A stretch of DNA of 64,000 bases from Nitrospirota bacterium (GTDB taxonomy: Bacteria > Nitrospirota > Thermodesulfovibrionia > Thermodesulfovibrionales > SM23-35): positions 1 to 64,000 of the forward strand of contig JBFMCL010000018.1 of the NCBI GenBank assembly GCA_040754395.1, read 5' to 3'. Position numbers and translations under genes: made by a program. Positions 50,696 through 59,573 of this stretch are shown one piece after another. Within the stretch, counting starts at the first letter, position 1. Each line of letters starts with the position of its first letter. The notes below the pieces were generated by a model that was given only the letters and a program-made list of their open reading frames with translations, was not told the DNA's origin and searched no databases.

Positions 50696-52621
50696 TCACG
50701 ATGAAAAACCGAGCACCTGCTTGGCAGCACGTTTGCCTTCCCGTATTGCCCCGGCCCAGTGCTGGTGTCCGTTCAGCTCTGCATGGCAGAAGGCAAGGCG
50801 TCCGAATCCTCTTTTGAGCAGAAGACGCGGCGCTTCCCTGCCCTGCGTTCCGAAATAGAACCCGGGCTGGGGGTTGACATATGCATGTCCCCAGCGGTTC
50901 AGGATAATCCCTGCGATGTCTTTACGGGGGTCAAAACCTGATGCACTGAAAAGATGCGCCATCTGTTCACGTATCATCAGCTCATACTCGGCATAACTTG
51001 TGGAGAGCAGTTCCCTACGCCCCCTCACCCCCTGTTCCCTGATATGAAGACCGGGATAATAAAAAGGTACATAGAAGGTCAGAATCACCGGTTTGCCCGG
51101 ATCAAGGGGAGGCTGGTAATCTCCCATGGTCATGGGCTGACGCAGATTGCAGGAGAACCCGAACCCTTCAAACCACCTGCATGCAGTAACCCCGAGCTTT
51201 TCCAGAAAGCGCCAGTTTTTCAGGCCGATATTCACGACGAGGAAGGGTGAATGATAAAAGGACGAAAGGGCATGACGGTAATCCTCCGGAAGGTCCCGAA
51301 GAAACCGTTTCGCTACCCAGCTCCCTGCAGCCACAATAACGTGCTTTGCCTTCAGTCTGAACATTGTATTGTTTTTAACATATGCTACGGAAACGTATTC
51401 GGATTGTTCAGGATGTGAATCGTGCTGCACCCCCACGACGGTCGATTTCAGCCGGATCTGTACTGGAGTTCCTTTCTGCTCAAGGGCGCTAAACCGGAAG
51501 GGGTTATTCAGGATGTCTTCAAAGACATCCTCTCCCTGAATTGCCTCGGGGAGCATCCGTTTAATGAAATACCGGACGAATCCGTCGGTACCTCCGGGAA
51601 AGGAATGCCATTCGCGCTGATATCGCCGTTCCCTGCCGGTAAAAGAGGTGAACCCGGGCAGTGCTACCTGGTACGCACCATATGCGGATATTGCATCACA
51701 CCCGAGACCCATGCTGCTTGCGAGCACAGGGTCTGCAAATCCCGTAACGGCAGAATTCAGCTTCAGGACATTTTCGAGAAATTCCTTGTAGGTCATCGTA
51801 TCAAACCAGTTCTCATGTCTGTTCTCCCTGTCCCCCTTGCCCATATCATTTTTCCAGAACAACAGGTCACGTTTTGCCTCATCGGAGAACGGAGTTCCCT
51901 TCATCTTCTGATTCCAGATATCAGTAAGCCAGAAAGAACTTCCTTTCCGTGAATCCTGAAAAAAGTGCCCGGTGTGCGCTGCGAGGTCTTTCCAGAACAT
52001 GAACCCGAAATTGGTCTGGTCGAACTGCAATTGTGCGGATGCAGAGGCGGGGTTCTGATATCGAAAGGACCGGGGCATTCCCAGTTCCGAAAAGATATCG
52101 TCAATCACGGAGAAAGAATTTGCTCCCTGGGGGCTGATCATCCGGTAGCCGGCAACAGAGAATTCGTTTCTTTTGGATACCCCGCCAAACACAGGGTGGT
52201 TATCGAGGATGATGCAGCTCCGTTTTTTCCGGGTTGCATTCATAAACGAGAATGCTGCGGCTAGGCCGCTCATTCCCGCGCCGATAATCGCAAGATCAAA
52301 GAATTCGCCTGTGTCGCGCGCATCGGAAGAATGCCGGTGATATTTTCCGTCTCTCAGGTTATGGCCCGCATTGACTATTTCCTCGGTATTGCCATGTGAC
52401 TCCGCATAGTCGCCGATGCCACCGTATCCGTCCCATGAGCCGGATGCTGCGAACGAAAGAGGAATCCTGAAATCGAGCAGTACCGCACCCGTCCCGATCA
52501 GGAGACCGTTCAGGAAATCCCTGCGGGTTACTTGCTGATACAGGCCAAGGTGCCGTTTCTTCTTTTCAGAGACAGGTTTTTTGTTCTCTCTGTCCATGTT
52601 CTGTTCCGGTACATGCTGCAT
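50696..52621 (-). CDS. Tat-exported FAD oxidoreductase, spermidine dehydrogenase-like
   Basis: 641 residues from ATG 52621 (ATG 52597 also possible). Twin-arginine signal VTRRDFLNGLL (R33-R34) followed by a hydrophobic stretch. FAD-binding motif AIIGAGMSGLAAA (G114, G116, G119) and IILDNHPVFGGVSKRNEF match SpdH-type spermidine dehydrogenases. It would oxidise a polyamine in the periplasm, passing electrons to the membrane. It is followed after 34 bases by the exported synthase-like gene, so the two and the membrane protein form one operon. The exact substrate is inferred. Confidence 0.78.
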   Translation of the reverse strand: MQHVPEQNMDRENKKPVSEKKKRHLGLYQQVTRRDFLNGLLIGTGAVLLDFRIPLSFAASGSWDGYGGIGDYAESHGNTEEIVNAGHNLRDGKYHRHSSDARDTGEFFDLAIIGAGMSGLAAAFSFMNATRKKRSCIILDNHPVFGGVSKRNEFSVAGYRMISPQGANSFSVIDDIFSELGMPRSFRYQNPASASAQLQFDQTNFGFMFWKDLAAHTGHFFQDSRKGSSFWLTDIWNQKMKGTPFSDEAKRDLLFWKNDMGKGDRENRHENWFDTMTYKEFLENVLKLNSAVTGFADPVLASSMGLGCDAISAYGAYQVALPGFTSFTGRERRYQREWHSFPGGTDGFVRYFIKRMLPEAIQGEDVFEDILNNPFRFSALEQKGTPVQIRLKSTVVGVQHDSHPEQSEYVSVAYVKNNTMFRLKAKHVIVAAGSWVAKRFLRDLPEDYRHALSSFYHSPFLVVNIGLKNWRFLEKLGVTACRWFEGFGFSCNLRQPMTMGDYQPPLDPGKPVILTFYVPFYYPGLHIREQGVRGRRELLSTSYAEYELMIREQMAHLFSASGFDPRKDIAGIILNRWGHAYVNPQPGFYFGTQGREAPRLLLKRGFGRLAFCHAELNGHQHWAGAIREGKRAAKQVLGFSS

Positions 52622-52661
52622 TCGGCGAGAAGAAAGGTCTCAGTGACATTCCCCCGGAGGT

Positions 52662-54494
52662 TCAACGCTGCTGACTGCCACCGAGGAGAAAGGGCTCAAG
52701 GACTGAGGTGTCGAGCTTTCTTATCTCGAAGTATTCCTTTTCAAGCGTTTCGATATGAAATCTGTCGAGCCCGCTGTTTCCAAGGAAGTCTTCCCGCAGG
52801 GGGAAATCCCTGCGCTCTATAATCAGGGGCAACAAATGATTAAGATAAAACGACTCTTTTCTGAGGTCCAGGAACACCTTATCGAACAGCTTCTTCGGAA
52901 CCTTACCGGTGAAATGCTTTTCCGAGAGCTCTCTTTCTATGTCTTCCCATATCTTATCACGCCCTTTTTTCGTCTCAAGACCCGGGAAAAAACTCCTCAT
53001 TCTTTCTTTCAGCGCGGTATAGACCGAACGATAGAGCTTTTCCTCATCAGCGACGGTTTTGAACTCGGCAATCACATCCTTGAGTGAGGCGTCGCCAGCA
53101 GATATCTTTTTTATTCCCTTTGTGATCGCAATGATCTTTTTCCTGCCGAATGCGGTGATATATTTGTTGCTGAGGATTTCCTTCATGAACACCTCCTCGA
53201 ACAATTTCGGGTCCAGCTGATCGAACTCCCTTTTATTCCCTATAAGGCTCCGCAGGAAATCTTCCGTGAGGTTCACGTTTTCGATGAACGCTATCTGGCT
53301 GAACAAATTGGCAACGTTGTCGTATCTGTCAAAATAGGTGGCGATGTTCGTGAATTCCTCGAAAAGATCGAAATCTTTCGTTTCGCGCGCAATCTCGTCG
53401 CATGCCCTGACAGTATCAAGGAGAATCTGTTCAAAACCCTTGTCTCCTGCTGCATCAGCCGCCTGCTTCGCACGAAGCAGTTTTATGACATCCTCATTGA
53501 TGATATGCCTTTTCAGGGAAAGGTCCCTGAAGAAAAGACTCTGCAGGATTATCCGTGTTTCCCTGAGATATTCGGGTTCTTCTATCTCCTGGATTTTTTT
53601 CCCCTTCAGAAGAAGCTCATCGAGGGTTTCGAACAGTACGCTCGGGATATTGTTCCTGATCCCAAGGGTGCGCAGCCTCCTGAGACGGGCGGAGTCGACC
53701 TGCGGAAGGGTGTCTTTCGCAATGCCGTTGAGGAGGATATCCCGGTATTCATCAACCACCTGTTTGTTGTCAGTATGCCGGTACATAATGTCTATTTTCA
53801 TTCTTTCCTGCTGATACCGGTCGATGTCAAGTTGGAGCACAAGGTCTTCGAGGTAGAGTTCCTCTCCGGCAGTCAATGCCCTTTCCCTGAGATAAAACTC
53901 TGAGAAGGATCTGTAGAACTGCATATTCGCCCTGTGTACCAGCTTGAAGATGAATACGGTTGCATTTTTGTTTTTCAGTTCCGAGAGGAACCCGTCGAGG
54001 AGTTCCGTATCGCGGTCTTCAGCGATGAGGACCGTCCTCTTCAGGAACTTGCCGACCAAACCAAGGATCTGTTTCTGCCTTTTCCTGAAATCCCCGGTGA
54101 AATCCGACGAAACAAAAAAATAATAATTTTTTGCTGCATGCCCCTGCAGGAAGAGACGGTAGAAGGATTCCTTTCCTTCGGTATCATTAGTGAACACAAC
54201 CCTTTCATGTTCATCGAGAAATGCACCGAACATGATCAGCCTGTTTGCAATCGTCCGCTTCATCAGATCCTTTACAGGCTTCTCGACGCCGAACATGTAT
54301 TCGCAGAAACTTCCTCCGGTTCCTTTGTAATGGATTCCCTCGTCCGAAAGGGTAAACTCGTTGCCTCTCGAAAAAAACCTGATGCCCGACGGCGTCTCAT
54401 CATAGAAATAGGTATTGAACGCCGTGGCTCCGCTGACCAGCGCAAAATATTCAACAGGACCGATGCTGCCATGTAATCTGAGATCACGTATCAT
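52662..54494 (-). CDS. Large conserved protein of unknown function
   Basis: 610 residues, soluble, mostly helical after residue 200, without signal peptide. The N-terminus is beta-rich (IRDLRLHGSIGPVEYFALVSGATAFNTYF). Residues 80-200 look alpha/beta (NYYFFVSSDFTG, RTVLIAEDRD, TVFIFKLVHRANM), resembling a Rossmann or response-regulator-like domain. The rest is charged helical repeat. It may belong to the TIGR04442 group of hypothetical proteins known from Geobacter-type bacteria, but I am not sure. It lies about 40 bases upstream of the polyamine operon on the same strand and about 95 after the pseudokinase gene. Confidence 0.65.
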   Translation of the reverse strand: MIRDLRLHGSIGPVEYFALVSGATAFNTYFYDETPSGIRFFSRGNEFTLSDEGIHYKGTGGSFCEYMFGVEKPVKDLMKRTIANRLIMFGAFLDEHERVVFTNDTEGKESFYRLFLQGHAAKNYYFFVSSDFTGDFRKRQKQILGLVGKFLKRTVLIAEDRDTELLDGFLSELKNKNATVFIFKLVHRANMQFYRSFSEFYLRERALTAGEELYLEDLVLQLDIDRYQQERMKIDIMYRHTDNKQVVDEYRDILLNGIAKDTLPQVDSARLRRLRTLGIRNNIPSVLFETLDELLLKGKKIQEIEEPEYLRETRIILQSLFFRDLSLKRHIINEDVIKLLRAKQAADAAGDKGFEQILLDTVRACDEIARETKDFDLFEEFTNIATYFDRYDNVANLFSQIAFIENVNLTEDFLRSLIGNKREFDQLDPKLFEEVFMKEILSNKYITAFGRKKIIAITKGIKKISAGDASLKDVIAEFKTVADEEKLYRSVYTALKERMRSFFPGLETKKGRDKIWEDIERELSEKHFTGKVPKKLFDKVFLDLRKESFYLNHLLPLIIERRDFPLREDFLGNSGLDRFHIETLEKEYFEIRKLDTSVLEPFLLGGSQQR

Positions 54495-54588
54495 GGGAAA
54501 AATATATCACAGGAATTACGCATTATTCCATTAAACCAGCCTTTTGATGAAAAAATCATGATGTTTCTGCACATGTTCCATGACCTTA

Positions 54589-55914
54589 TTATCCTGAAAG
54601 CGCATCAGCGTCTGTTCTTCCCCGGGAGAGATTCATCAGGTCGGTGAATATCTCCTGAATGCTCTGATATCTGTCTTCCCTCACTTTTTTCAGGCATTTC
54701 AGCACAATGTCATCGAGCCATTCCGGCACGTCATCAAGAATATCAATGACCCTTACAGCGCCCAGCCCCTCCAGGTTTCCTGTCATTATTTCGAACAGGA
54801 TGACGCCTGCAGAATAAATGTCGGCTCTTTCGTCAGGAACAAGTTCTTTTGTGATTTCAGGCGGCGCATAGGCGGAAGGCTGCGTTCTTTTCAGAAAGGA
54901 GACATTGTTCTGTGCGTCAATAATGATGTTGTCAGGGCTCAGGAGACCCGGAGGCCAGCCGTTGCGATATGCCTGCTGAAGACCTTTGAGCACCTGGACC
55001 CAGAGTTTGAGGCTGTATTTTGGTTCTGTTCTTCCGCTTTTGATTATGCTTCTTACCGTTGTCATTCCTTCGGGAACAGGCTCTTCCCCGGGTTTCGATG
55101 AAAGGGAGACAAGCCGTTCTCTGACATCTCTGAAGGATGGATCCGCCCTGTCGATATCGCGATACACAGCCGCCGCTTTCTGCACATCCCCGGTCTCCTC
55201 AAGCATACCTGCATAAGTATAAAAATCCTCCATGGTTGCGGTATCCGGTTTTTTGTCATACAGGGAAAACCCGAACATTTCTGCAGCTTCTTTCAGCATC
55301 CCCTCGTCTTTCAGCAGCAGCGCAGCTTTTTTATATTCTCCTGCTTCCCGGTATGCCTTCACCGCATAGATCATTTTCCCTGCTCCCTTCATTACTTTCG
55401 CCACATCAATCTTTTTCCCGGCCCTGTCATACAGGGCTGCTGCCTCATCAAATTCTCCTTCAAGAATTGCGACTTCTGCTGCGTTTTCAAGACTGCCTGC
55501 CTTTATGTACATCTCTTTTGCCTTTTCCGTCATTCCCAGAAGGTCATACAGCATGGCTGCACGGTCGTAATCATGTCCTTTCTCATAGAGGGAAGCTGCC
55601 TTACGCGTATCCTTCAATTTGTTTTCATATACCACTGCAGCAGATACAAAATTCCCTTCATTTTCGAATTTGCGGGCTTCCTTCGCATAGTCCTCTTTGA
55701 GAGTGCTCTTGAGTTTTTTCCCTATGGTGTGGGAATAGACAGATTTCAGGATGAAGAAAAAGATGACCACGACGGGAATAATGATGAGAAGAAATATCGC
55801 AGAAAGTCCCTTTGTCGCTGCTTCAGATGAACCTTTTCCGAAGACAGTCTCTCTCACAAAGGGCGAGCCCAGAAGCAGAATCAGTTCATAAACAGGTAAT
55901 GTGGTGATATGCAC
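54589..55914 (-). CDS. Membrane TPR protein with C-terminal pseudokinase
   Basis: 441 residues. A membrane helix (residues 38-58) precedes TPR-like repeats (about 75-255: KARKFENEGNFVSAAVVYE and similar). The end (285-441) is the C-lobe of a Ser/Thr kinase. LSPDNIII keeps the Asn (N329), but the HRD triad is PGL (322-324), no DFG is found, and the N-lobe with the ATP lysine is missing. The APE (YAPPEI) and DxYSxGVILFEIMTG motifs remain. It is thus a scaffold, not an active kinase. Its tail motif CLKKVREDRYQSIQEI is typical of bacterial PknB-type kinases. Confidence 0.8.
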   Translation of the reverse strand: MHITTLPVYELILLLGSPFVRETVFGKGSSEAATKGLSAIFLLIIIPVVVIFFFILKSVYSHTIGKKLKSTLKEDYAKEARKFENEGNFVSAAVVYENKLKDTRKAASLYEKGHDYDRAAMLYDLLGMTEKAKEMYIKAGSLENAAEVAILEGEFDEAAALYDRAGKKIDVAKVMKGAGKMIYAVKAYREAGEYKKAALLLKDEGMLKEAAEMFGFSLYDKKPDTATMEDFYTYAGMLEETGDVQKAAAVYRDIDRADPSFRDVRERLVSLSSKPGEEPVPEGMTTVRSIIKSGRTEPKYSLKLWVQVLKGLQQAYRNGWPPGLLSPDNIIIDAQNNVSFLKRTQPSAYAPPEITKELVPDERADIYSAGVILFEIMTGNLEGLGAVRVIDILDDVPEWLDDIVLKCLKKVREDRYQSIQEIFTDLMNLSRGRTDADALSG

Positions 55915-56099
55915 CTCCAGGCTGACTGTCCTTGTTGTATCTTATCATAAACCTCTCTGAAAACCGAAAGAAATGTGCCCTGCAGAATGCGCTACCCGTG
56001 TGTTTTTCAGAGATTGCCTGCCCGATTGCATGGAGGGCAGCAGCATCCTCATGTGCTGCAAGGCGGCGGTGTTGCCTTGAACGGAAACAATCGGCTGTA

Positions 56100-56128
56100 T
56101 TGATGTAAGGGGGTATTTCCGTTATGAT
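56100..56128 (+). promoter_or_regulatory. Promoter of lytic transglycosylase gene (leaderless)
   Basis: TTGATG (56100-56105), 17-base spacer, TATGAT (56123-56128). The ATG follows six bases later at 56135, the expected transcription start, and there is no ribosome-binding site. Confidence 0.6.
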
Positions 56129-56134
56129 ATTTTC

Positions 56135-58066
56135 ATGAAGAAGATTTGCAGCATTATTCTATGTGTCCTGATTTTCTTGCCTGCCTATGCCGGCGAATCA
56201 GGCAGGGCATCCCTGAAAAAAGGCAAATCGCTGCTTGACAGCAGAGAGTTTCAAAAAGCAATCAGCAGCCTTTCTGAAGCGGAAAAGGACTATCCACTGC
56301 TGGGGGATTTCGCGCTCTTCTGGCTCTCAGAGGCCTATCATGAATCAGGAAAACACCGGGAAGCCCTGAATGCCGCAAGAAGCCTGCTGAAGGGATATCC
56401 GGAATCGTCATTGGTCAGAAAAGCCCGTATTGCGGAGATTACGGAGGCTCAGGAGACCGGTGAGGAAAACCTCGAAAAATTGTTCGCATCCTATGTCGGT
56501 GACTATCCCCGTGATGCCGAGATGAAATACCTGTTTGCACGATGGCTGAAGCAGCAGGAGAACGAAAAAAAGGCAAAATCCCTGTTCAAGGATCTGTATA
56601 TCGATGCAGGAGCGTTTTCTGTGCAGGCATTCCATGAATTGCGCCCGGCTGATCTCACGGTGCAGGAGAGGATTCGAAGGGCCGGAAACCTCATCAAATT
56701 CATGGAATACGCTCACGCAGAGACCGCACTGAGAACCCTGTTGCATGAAGATGCCGGGGGATTCAGGCAGGAAATCCTCAGAAATCTTGGCCTGAGCCTG
56801 TTCAAACAGAAAAAATATCCGGAGGCGGCGGACGTGTACCGGAAGGCCGGAGAGCGGTACTGGGAGATGCGGTCCCGTTACCGTGCAGGAGAAAAAGACA
56901 CGGTGGAGTCCTCTCTTGAAGAACTCGCAGGGAGTGCGGATTCAAGAATGGCTTCCATCCTTATGGCGGTTGCGTCTGACAGGAGGAGAGAGGGAAAGGC
57001 CGGAGAGGCGGTGAGGCTTTTCCAGGACGTAATGACGAAATTCCCTTCGGAGAAGGAAGATGCCCTGTGGGGGATCGGATGGACGTATTTTCTCGCGGGT
57101 GAATACCAAAAGGCGACAGATGTGTTCACAAGGCTGTATGAAACCTATAGAGATCCGAAATATCTCTACTGGAAGGCCCGCAGCATCGAGGCGGCGGGGG
57201 GAGACGCATCGGCGATGTATCCTGTGGTGGCCCCGAAGGAGCGTTCTTTTTACGGGATCATGTCATACGCGAGAATAAAGAACCGTACCGATCAGCCCGA
57301 CTCCGGCGAGACCGGAAAGATCATCAGCAGGTCAGGTCCTGTCAAAGTCCAGTCACAGAATTCGAGAAAGATCGACCGGGTCGACGCACTGCTTGATATG
57401 GGGTTTTCGGATGAGGCATTGTCAGAGATGATCCATATATCGGGAAACACGGGCTCTCTTGAAGACATTATCTATATATGTACGAAGCTGCTGGACATGG
57501 GGGAGTATAAGCATTCCGTGAGGATGGCGGTAAAAGCCCCCTATATGGAAACGTTGCATCATTTTCTGTATCCCCTTGCCTACTGGAACACGGTTGAGGG
57601 GCTGTCGGAAAAATACGGCATCGATCCCCTGCTGGTTCTCTCGGTCGTGAGGGAGGAAAGCAGGTTTGATGCTGAAGCACGGTCTCCTGCCGGAGCGCTC
57701 GGACTCATGCAGCTCATGCCTCAGACCGCATACCGGCTGAACAGCAGCCTGAAGCTTGGGATGACCGGTCCGCGTGAGATCATGAATGTGAAAAAAAATC
57801 TGCATGCAGGCATCTTTTATCTGAGTCGTTTGGTCAAGGAATTCGATTCTTATGCATATGCCATAGCAGCCTACAATGCAGGGGAGGAGGCGGTAAGAAG
57901 GTGGCGAAAAACCGGTAATTACACCTCCACCGATGAATTCATCGAGGATATCCCGTACGGGGAGACACGGAACTATGTCAAGCGGGTTCTGGCAACCTTT
58001 TTTGAATACAAACGTGCATATCCGGAGAGCGGCGGTACTCTGGCAATTCCGGTAGGAAAGTTGTAG
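56135..58066 (+). CDS. Soluble lytic murein transglycosylase, Slt type
   Basis: 643 residues. Sec signal peptide (1-20, FLPAYAG). A long TPR/alpha-superhelical region (25-470) forms the Slt doughnut. The C-terminal SLT domain has catalytic E508 in REESRFDAEARSPAGALGLMQLMP and AIAAYNAGEEAVRRW. It cleaves peptidoglycan glycan strands with anhydro-muramic ends. Single gene with its own promoter; the zapB-like and zapA genes follow. Confidence 0.93.
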   Translation: MKKICSIILCVLIFLPAYAGESGRASLKKGKSLLDSREFQKAISSLSEAEKDYPLLGDFALFWLSEAYHESGKHREALNAARSLLKGYPESSLVRKARIAEITEAQETGEENLEKLFASYVGDYPRDAEMKYLFARWLKQQENEKKAKSLFKDLYIDAGAFSVQAFHELRPADLTVQERIRRAGNLIKFMEYAHAETALRTLLHEDAGGFRQEILRNLGLSLFKQKKYPEAADVYRKAGERYWEMRSRYRAGEKDTVESSLEELAGSADSRMASILMAVASDRRREGKAGEAVRLFQDVMTKFPSEKEDALWGIGWTYFLAGEYQKATDVFTRLYETYRDPKYLYWKARSIEAAGGDASAMYPVVAPKERSFYGIMSYARIKNRTDQPDSGETGKIISRSGPVKVQSQNSRKIDRVDALLDMGFSDEALSEMIHISGNTGSLEDIIYICTKLLDMGEYKHSVRMAVKAPYMETLHHFLYPLAYWNTVEGLSEKYGIDPLLVLSVVREESRFDAEARSPAGALGLMQLMPQTAYRLNSSLKLGMTGPREIMNVKKNLHAGIFYLSRLVKEFDSYAYAIAAYNAGEEAVRRWRKTGNYTSTDEFIEDIPYGETRNYVKRVLATFFEYKRAYPESGGTLAIPVGKL

Positions 58067-58178
58067 ACTTTCACGCAGCCATAATGGTATGTTAGGAACG
58101 ATGGTTTTCAGGAAGACCCTCTTTGACGACGACCAACTCATGGAGCAACCTAACGATTTAAAGAAGGAGGCAAAGCCA

Positions 58179-58400
58179 TTGGAAAAACTCAAGAACCTTG
58201 AAGATAAAATCACCACAGCGATCGAGAGGGTAAAGACCCTCAAGGAAGAAAAAACCATTCTTGAAAGAAAGATAAAGGAACTCGAAGGACTGCTTGACGA
58301 GAAAAATCAGGAAACAGAGCAGCTCAGAACTGAAAAGAATCTGATTAAGAGCCAGCTTGAGGGCCTCCTCAAAGAAATCGAAACGCTCGACATAGAATAA
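58179..58400 (+). CDS. ZapB-like coiled-coil division protein
   Basis: 73 residues from TTG 58179, chosen because AAGGAGG (58164-58170) lies exactly eight bases before it; the longer frame from ATG 58089 lacks such a site. Nearly the whole chain is a coiled coil (EKLKNLEDKITTAIERV, LEGLLDEKNQETEQL). Small coiled-coil proteins of this type directly ahead of zapA act as ZapB-like partners stabilising the Z ring. It ends four bases before zapA. Confidence 0.75.
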   Translation: MEKLKNLEDKITTAIERVKTLKEEKTILERKIKELEGLLDEKNQETEQLRTEKNLIKSQLEGLLKEIETLDIE

Positions 58401-58404
58401 GGAT

Positions 58405-58671
58405 ATGGGAAGTACCGAGGTCTATATATTAGGCCAGAAATATACCATCAAAGGGGATGCACCTGAGGAATATATCAGGGAACTCGCTTCCTATGTGGAC
58501 AGGAAGCTGAAGGAAGTCTACAGCACCTCGCCCAATATCACCCCCGTGAAGGCCTCTATTCTTGCTGCACTCGACATTGCTGACGAGCTGCACAAGATGA
58601 GAAACCAGCAGGAGGAAATCACACGGCATATCGAAGAAAAGGCCACCAAACTGGCGTCTCTGTTTGAATAA
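58405..58671 (+). CDS. zapA: Cell division protein ZapA
   Basis: 88 residues. VYILGQKYTIKGDAPEEYIRELASYVD is the ZapA head domain and ASILAALDIADELHKMRNQQEE the coiled-coil tail. It bundles FtsZ filaments. It forms a two-gene unit with the ZapB-like protein. Confidence 0.93.
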   Translation: MGSTEVYILGQKYTIKGDAPEEYIRELASYVDRKLKEVYSTSPNITPVKASILAALDIADELHKMRNQQEEITRHIEEKATKLASLFE

Positions 58672-58704
58672 TCGTTGTATCCTCATCGCGCTGCCTTTGT
58701 ATCC

Positions 58705-58733
58705 TTGTCAACCTTTCACTGTCACGTTATAAT
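58705..58733 (+). promoter_or_regulatory. bioW promoter
   Basis: TTGTCA (58705-58710), 17-base spacer, TATAAT (58728-58733). The start codon at 58743 is nine bases downstream, leaving little or no leader and no ribosome-binding site. No BirA-like operator is obvious. Confidence 0.65.
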
Positions 58734-58742
58734 CTCATCTGA

Positions 58743-59573
58743 ATGAAAAACCTCTGGAACATACGAATGCGGGCCTCAAAAAACGCAGGCACGAAGCATA
58801 CTGCAACAGGAGACAGGAAAGAGATGCATATCTCGGGCGCCGAGGGGCTCTATCTGAAAAAAGATATGGTGCAGACTGTGCACCATTACCTTGAACGGGC
58901 GCTGCAACATCCCAAAGGAAAAGCAGATACCATTGTGCTTACGGTCGAACGCATCAAACGAAAACCCAGAGAGATTTCTGCCCTGCCGGTAGCCACAATA
59001 CCCTGCAGCACCCCTTCCGAAGGGAAAAAGGTCGTGACAAACCTGCTGGAATTATTGCCCATATCAGGGAATGCCATCGCTGCCGCCCTGGACATATTGC
59101 AGAAGGGCACGATGAGAGGAGCAGCACTCATCGCTGCGGAAAGTGGAAGACGGCTTGAGCCTGACAACGAGAGAGGAGTAAGGGTATCAAGGCTCGGGAT
59201 CAGCAGACCCGCCTCTGCCCTGCTCTCGTCAGGTCTTTCACGCCTCGGAATCGATACCGAAACGGTAAGGGAAGCCCTTGTGCTCGCCTCGAAAGTGGCA
59301 GCTCACAGGGATGTTATCGCTGAGGTGTGCATATCCGATGATCCTGAGTACACAACCGGATATGTCGCTTCAACGCAGTTCGGCTATGTAAGGATACCGC
59401 ATATCAAATCGCGGAGGAGCAGGAGCGGCGGAAGGGCTTTTTTTGTCAAAGAGAAAAGCGTTGCTGCACGCCTGATTGCGTACCTTGAGAGGGCACCCGT
59501 AATAGTTGCAGGTGTTGCTTCGTTCCGGGAAGCATGTCCGATACATGAAATCACTGATAATCCTCATAAGTAA
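58743..59573 (+). CDS. bioW: 6-carboxyhexanoate-CoA ligase (pimeloyl-CoA synthetase)
   Basis: 276 residues, the BioW family length. Signature pieces: IRMRASKNA, MHISGAEGLY, VERIKRKPREI, RGAALIAAESGRRLEPDNERGVRVSR and GYVASTQFGYVRIPHIK. It activates pimelate to pimeloyl-CoA for biotin synthesis, an alternative to BioC/BioH. No other bio genes lie in the window. The 3' end overlaps the next gene by 29 bases. Confidence 0.93.
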   Translation: MKNLWNIRMRASKNAGTKHTATGDRKEMHISGAEGLYLKKDMVQTVHHYLERALQHPKGKADTIVLTVERIKRKPREISALPVATIPCSTPSEGKKVVTNLLELLPISGNAIAAALDILQKGTMRGAALIAAESGRRLEPDNERGVRVSRLGISRPASALLSSGLSRLGIDTETVREALVLASKVAAHRDVIAEVCISDDPEYTTGYVASTQFGYVRIPHIKSRRSRSGGRAFFVKEKSVAARLIAYLERAPVIVAGVASFREACPIHEITDNPHK

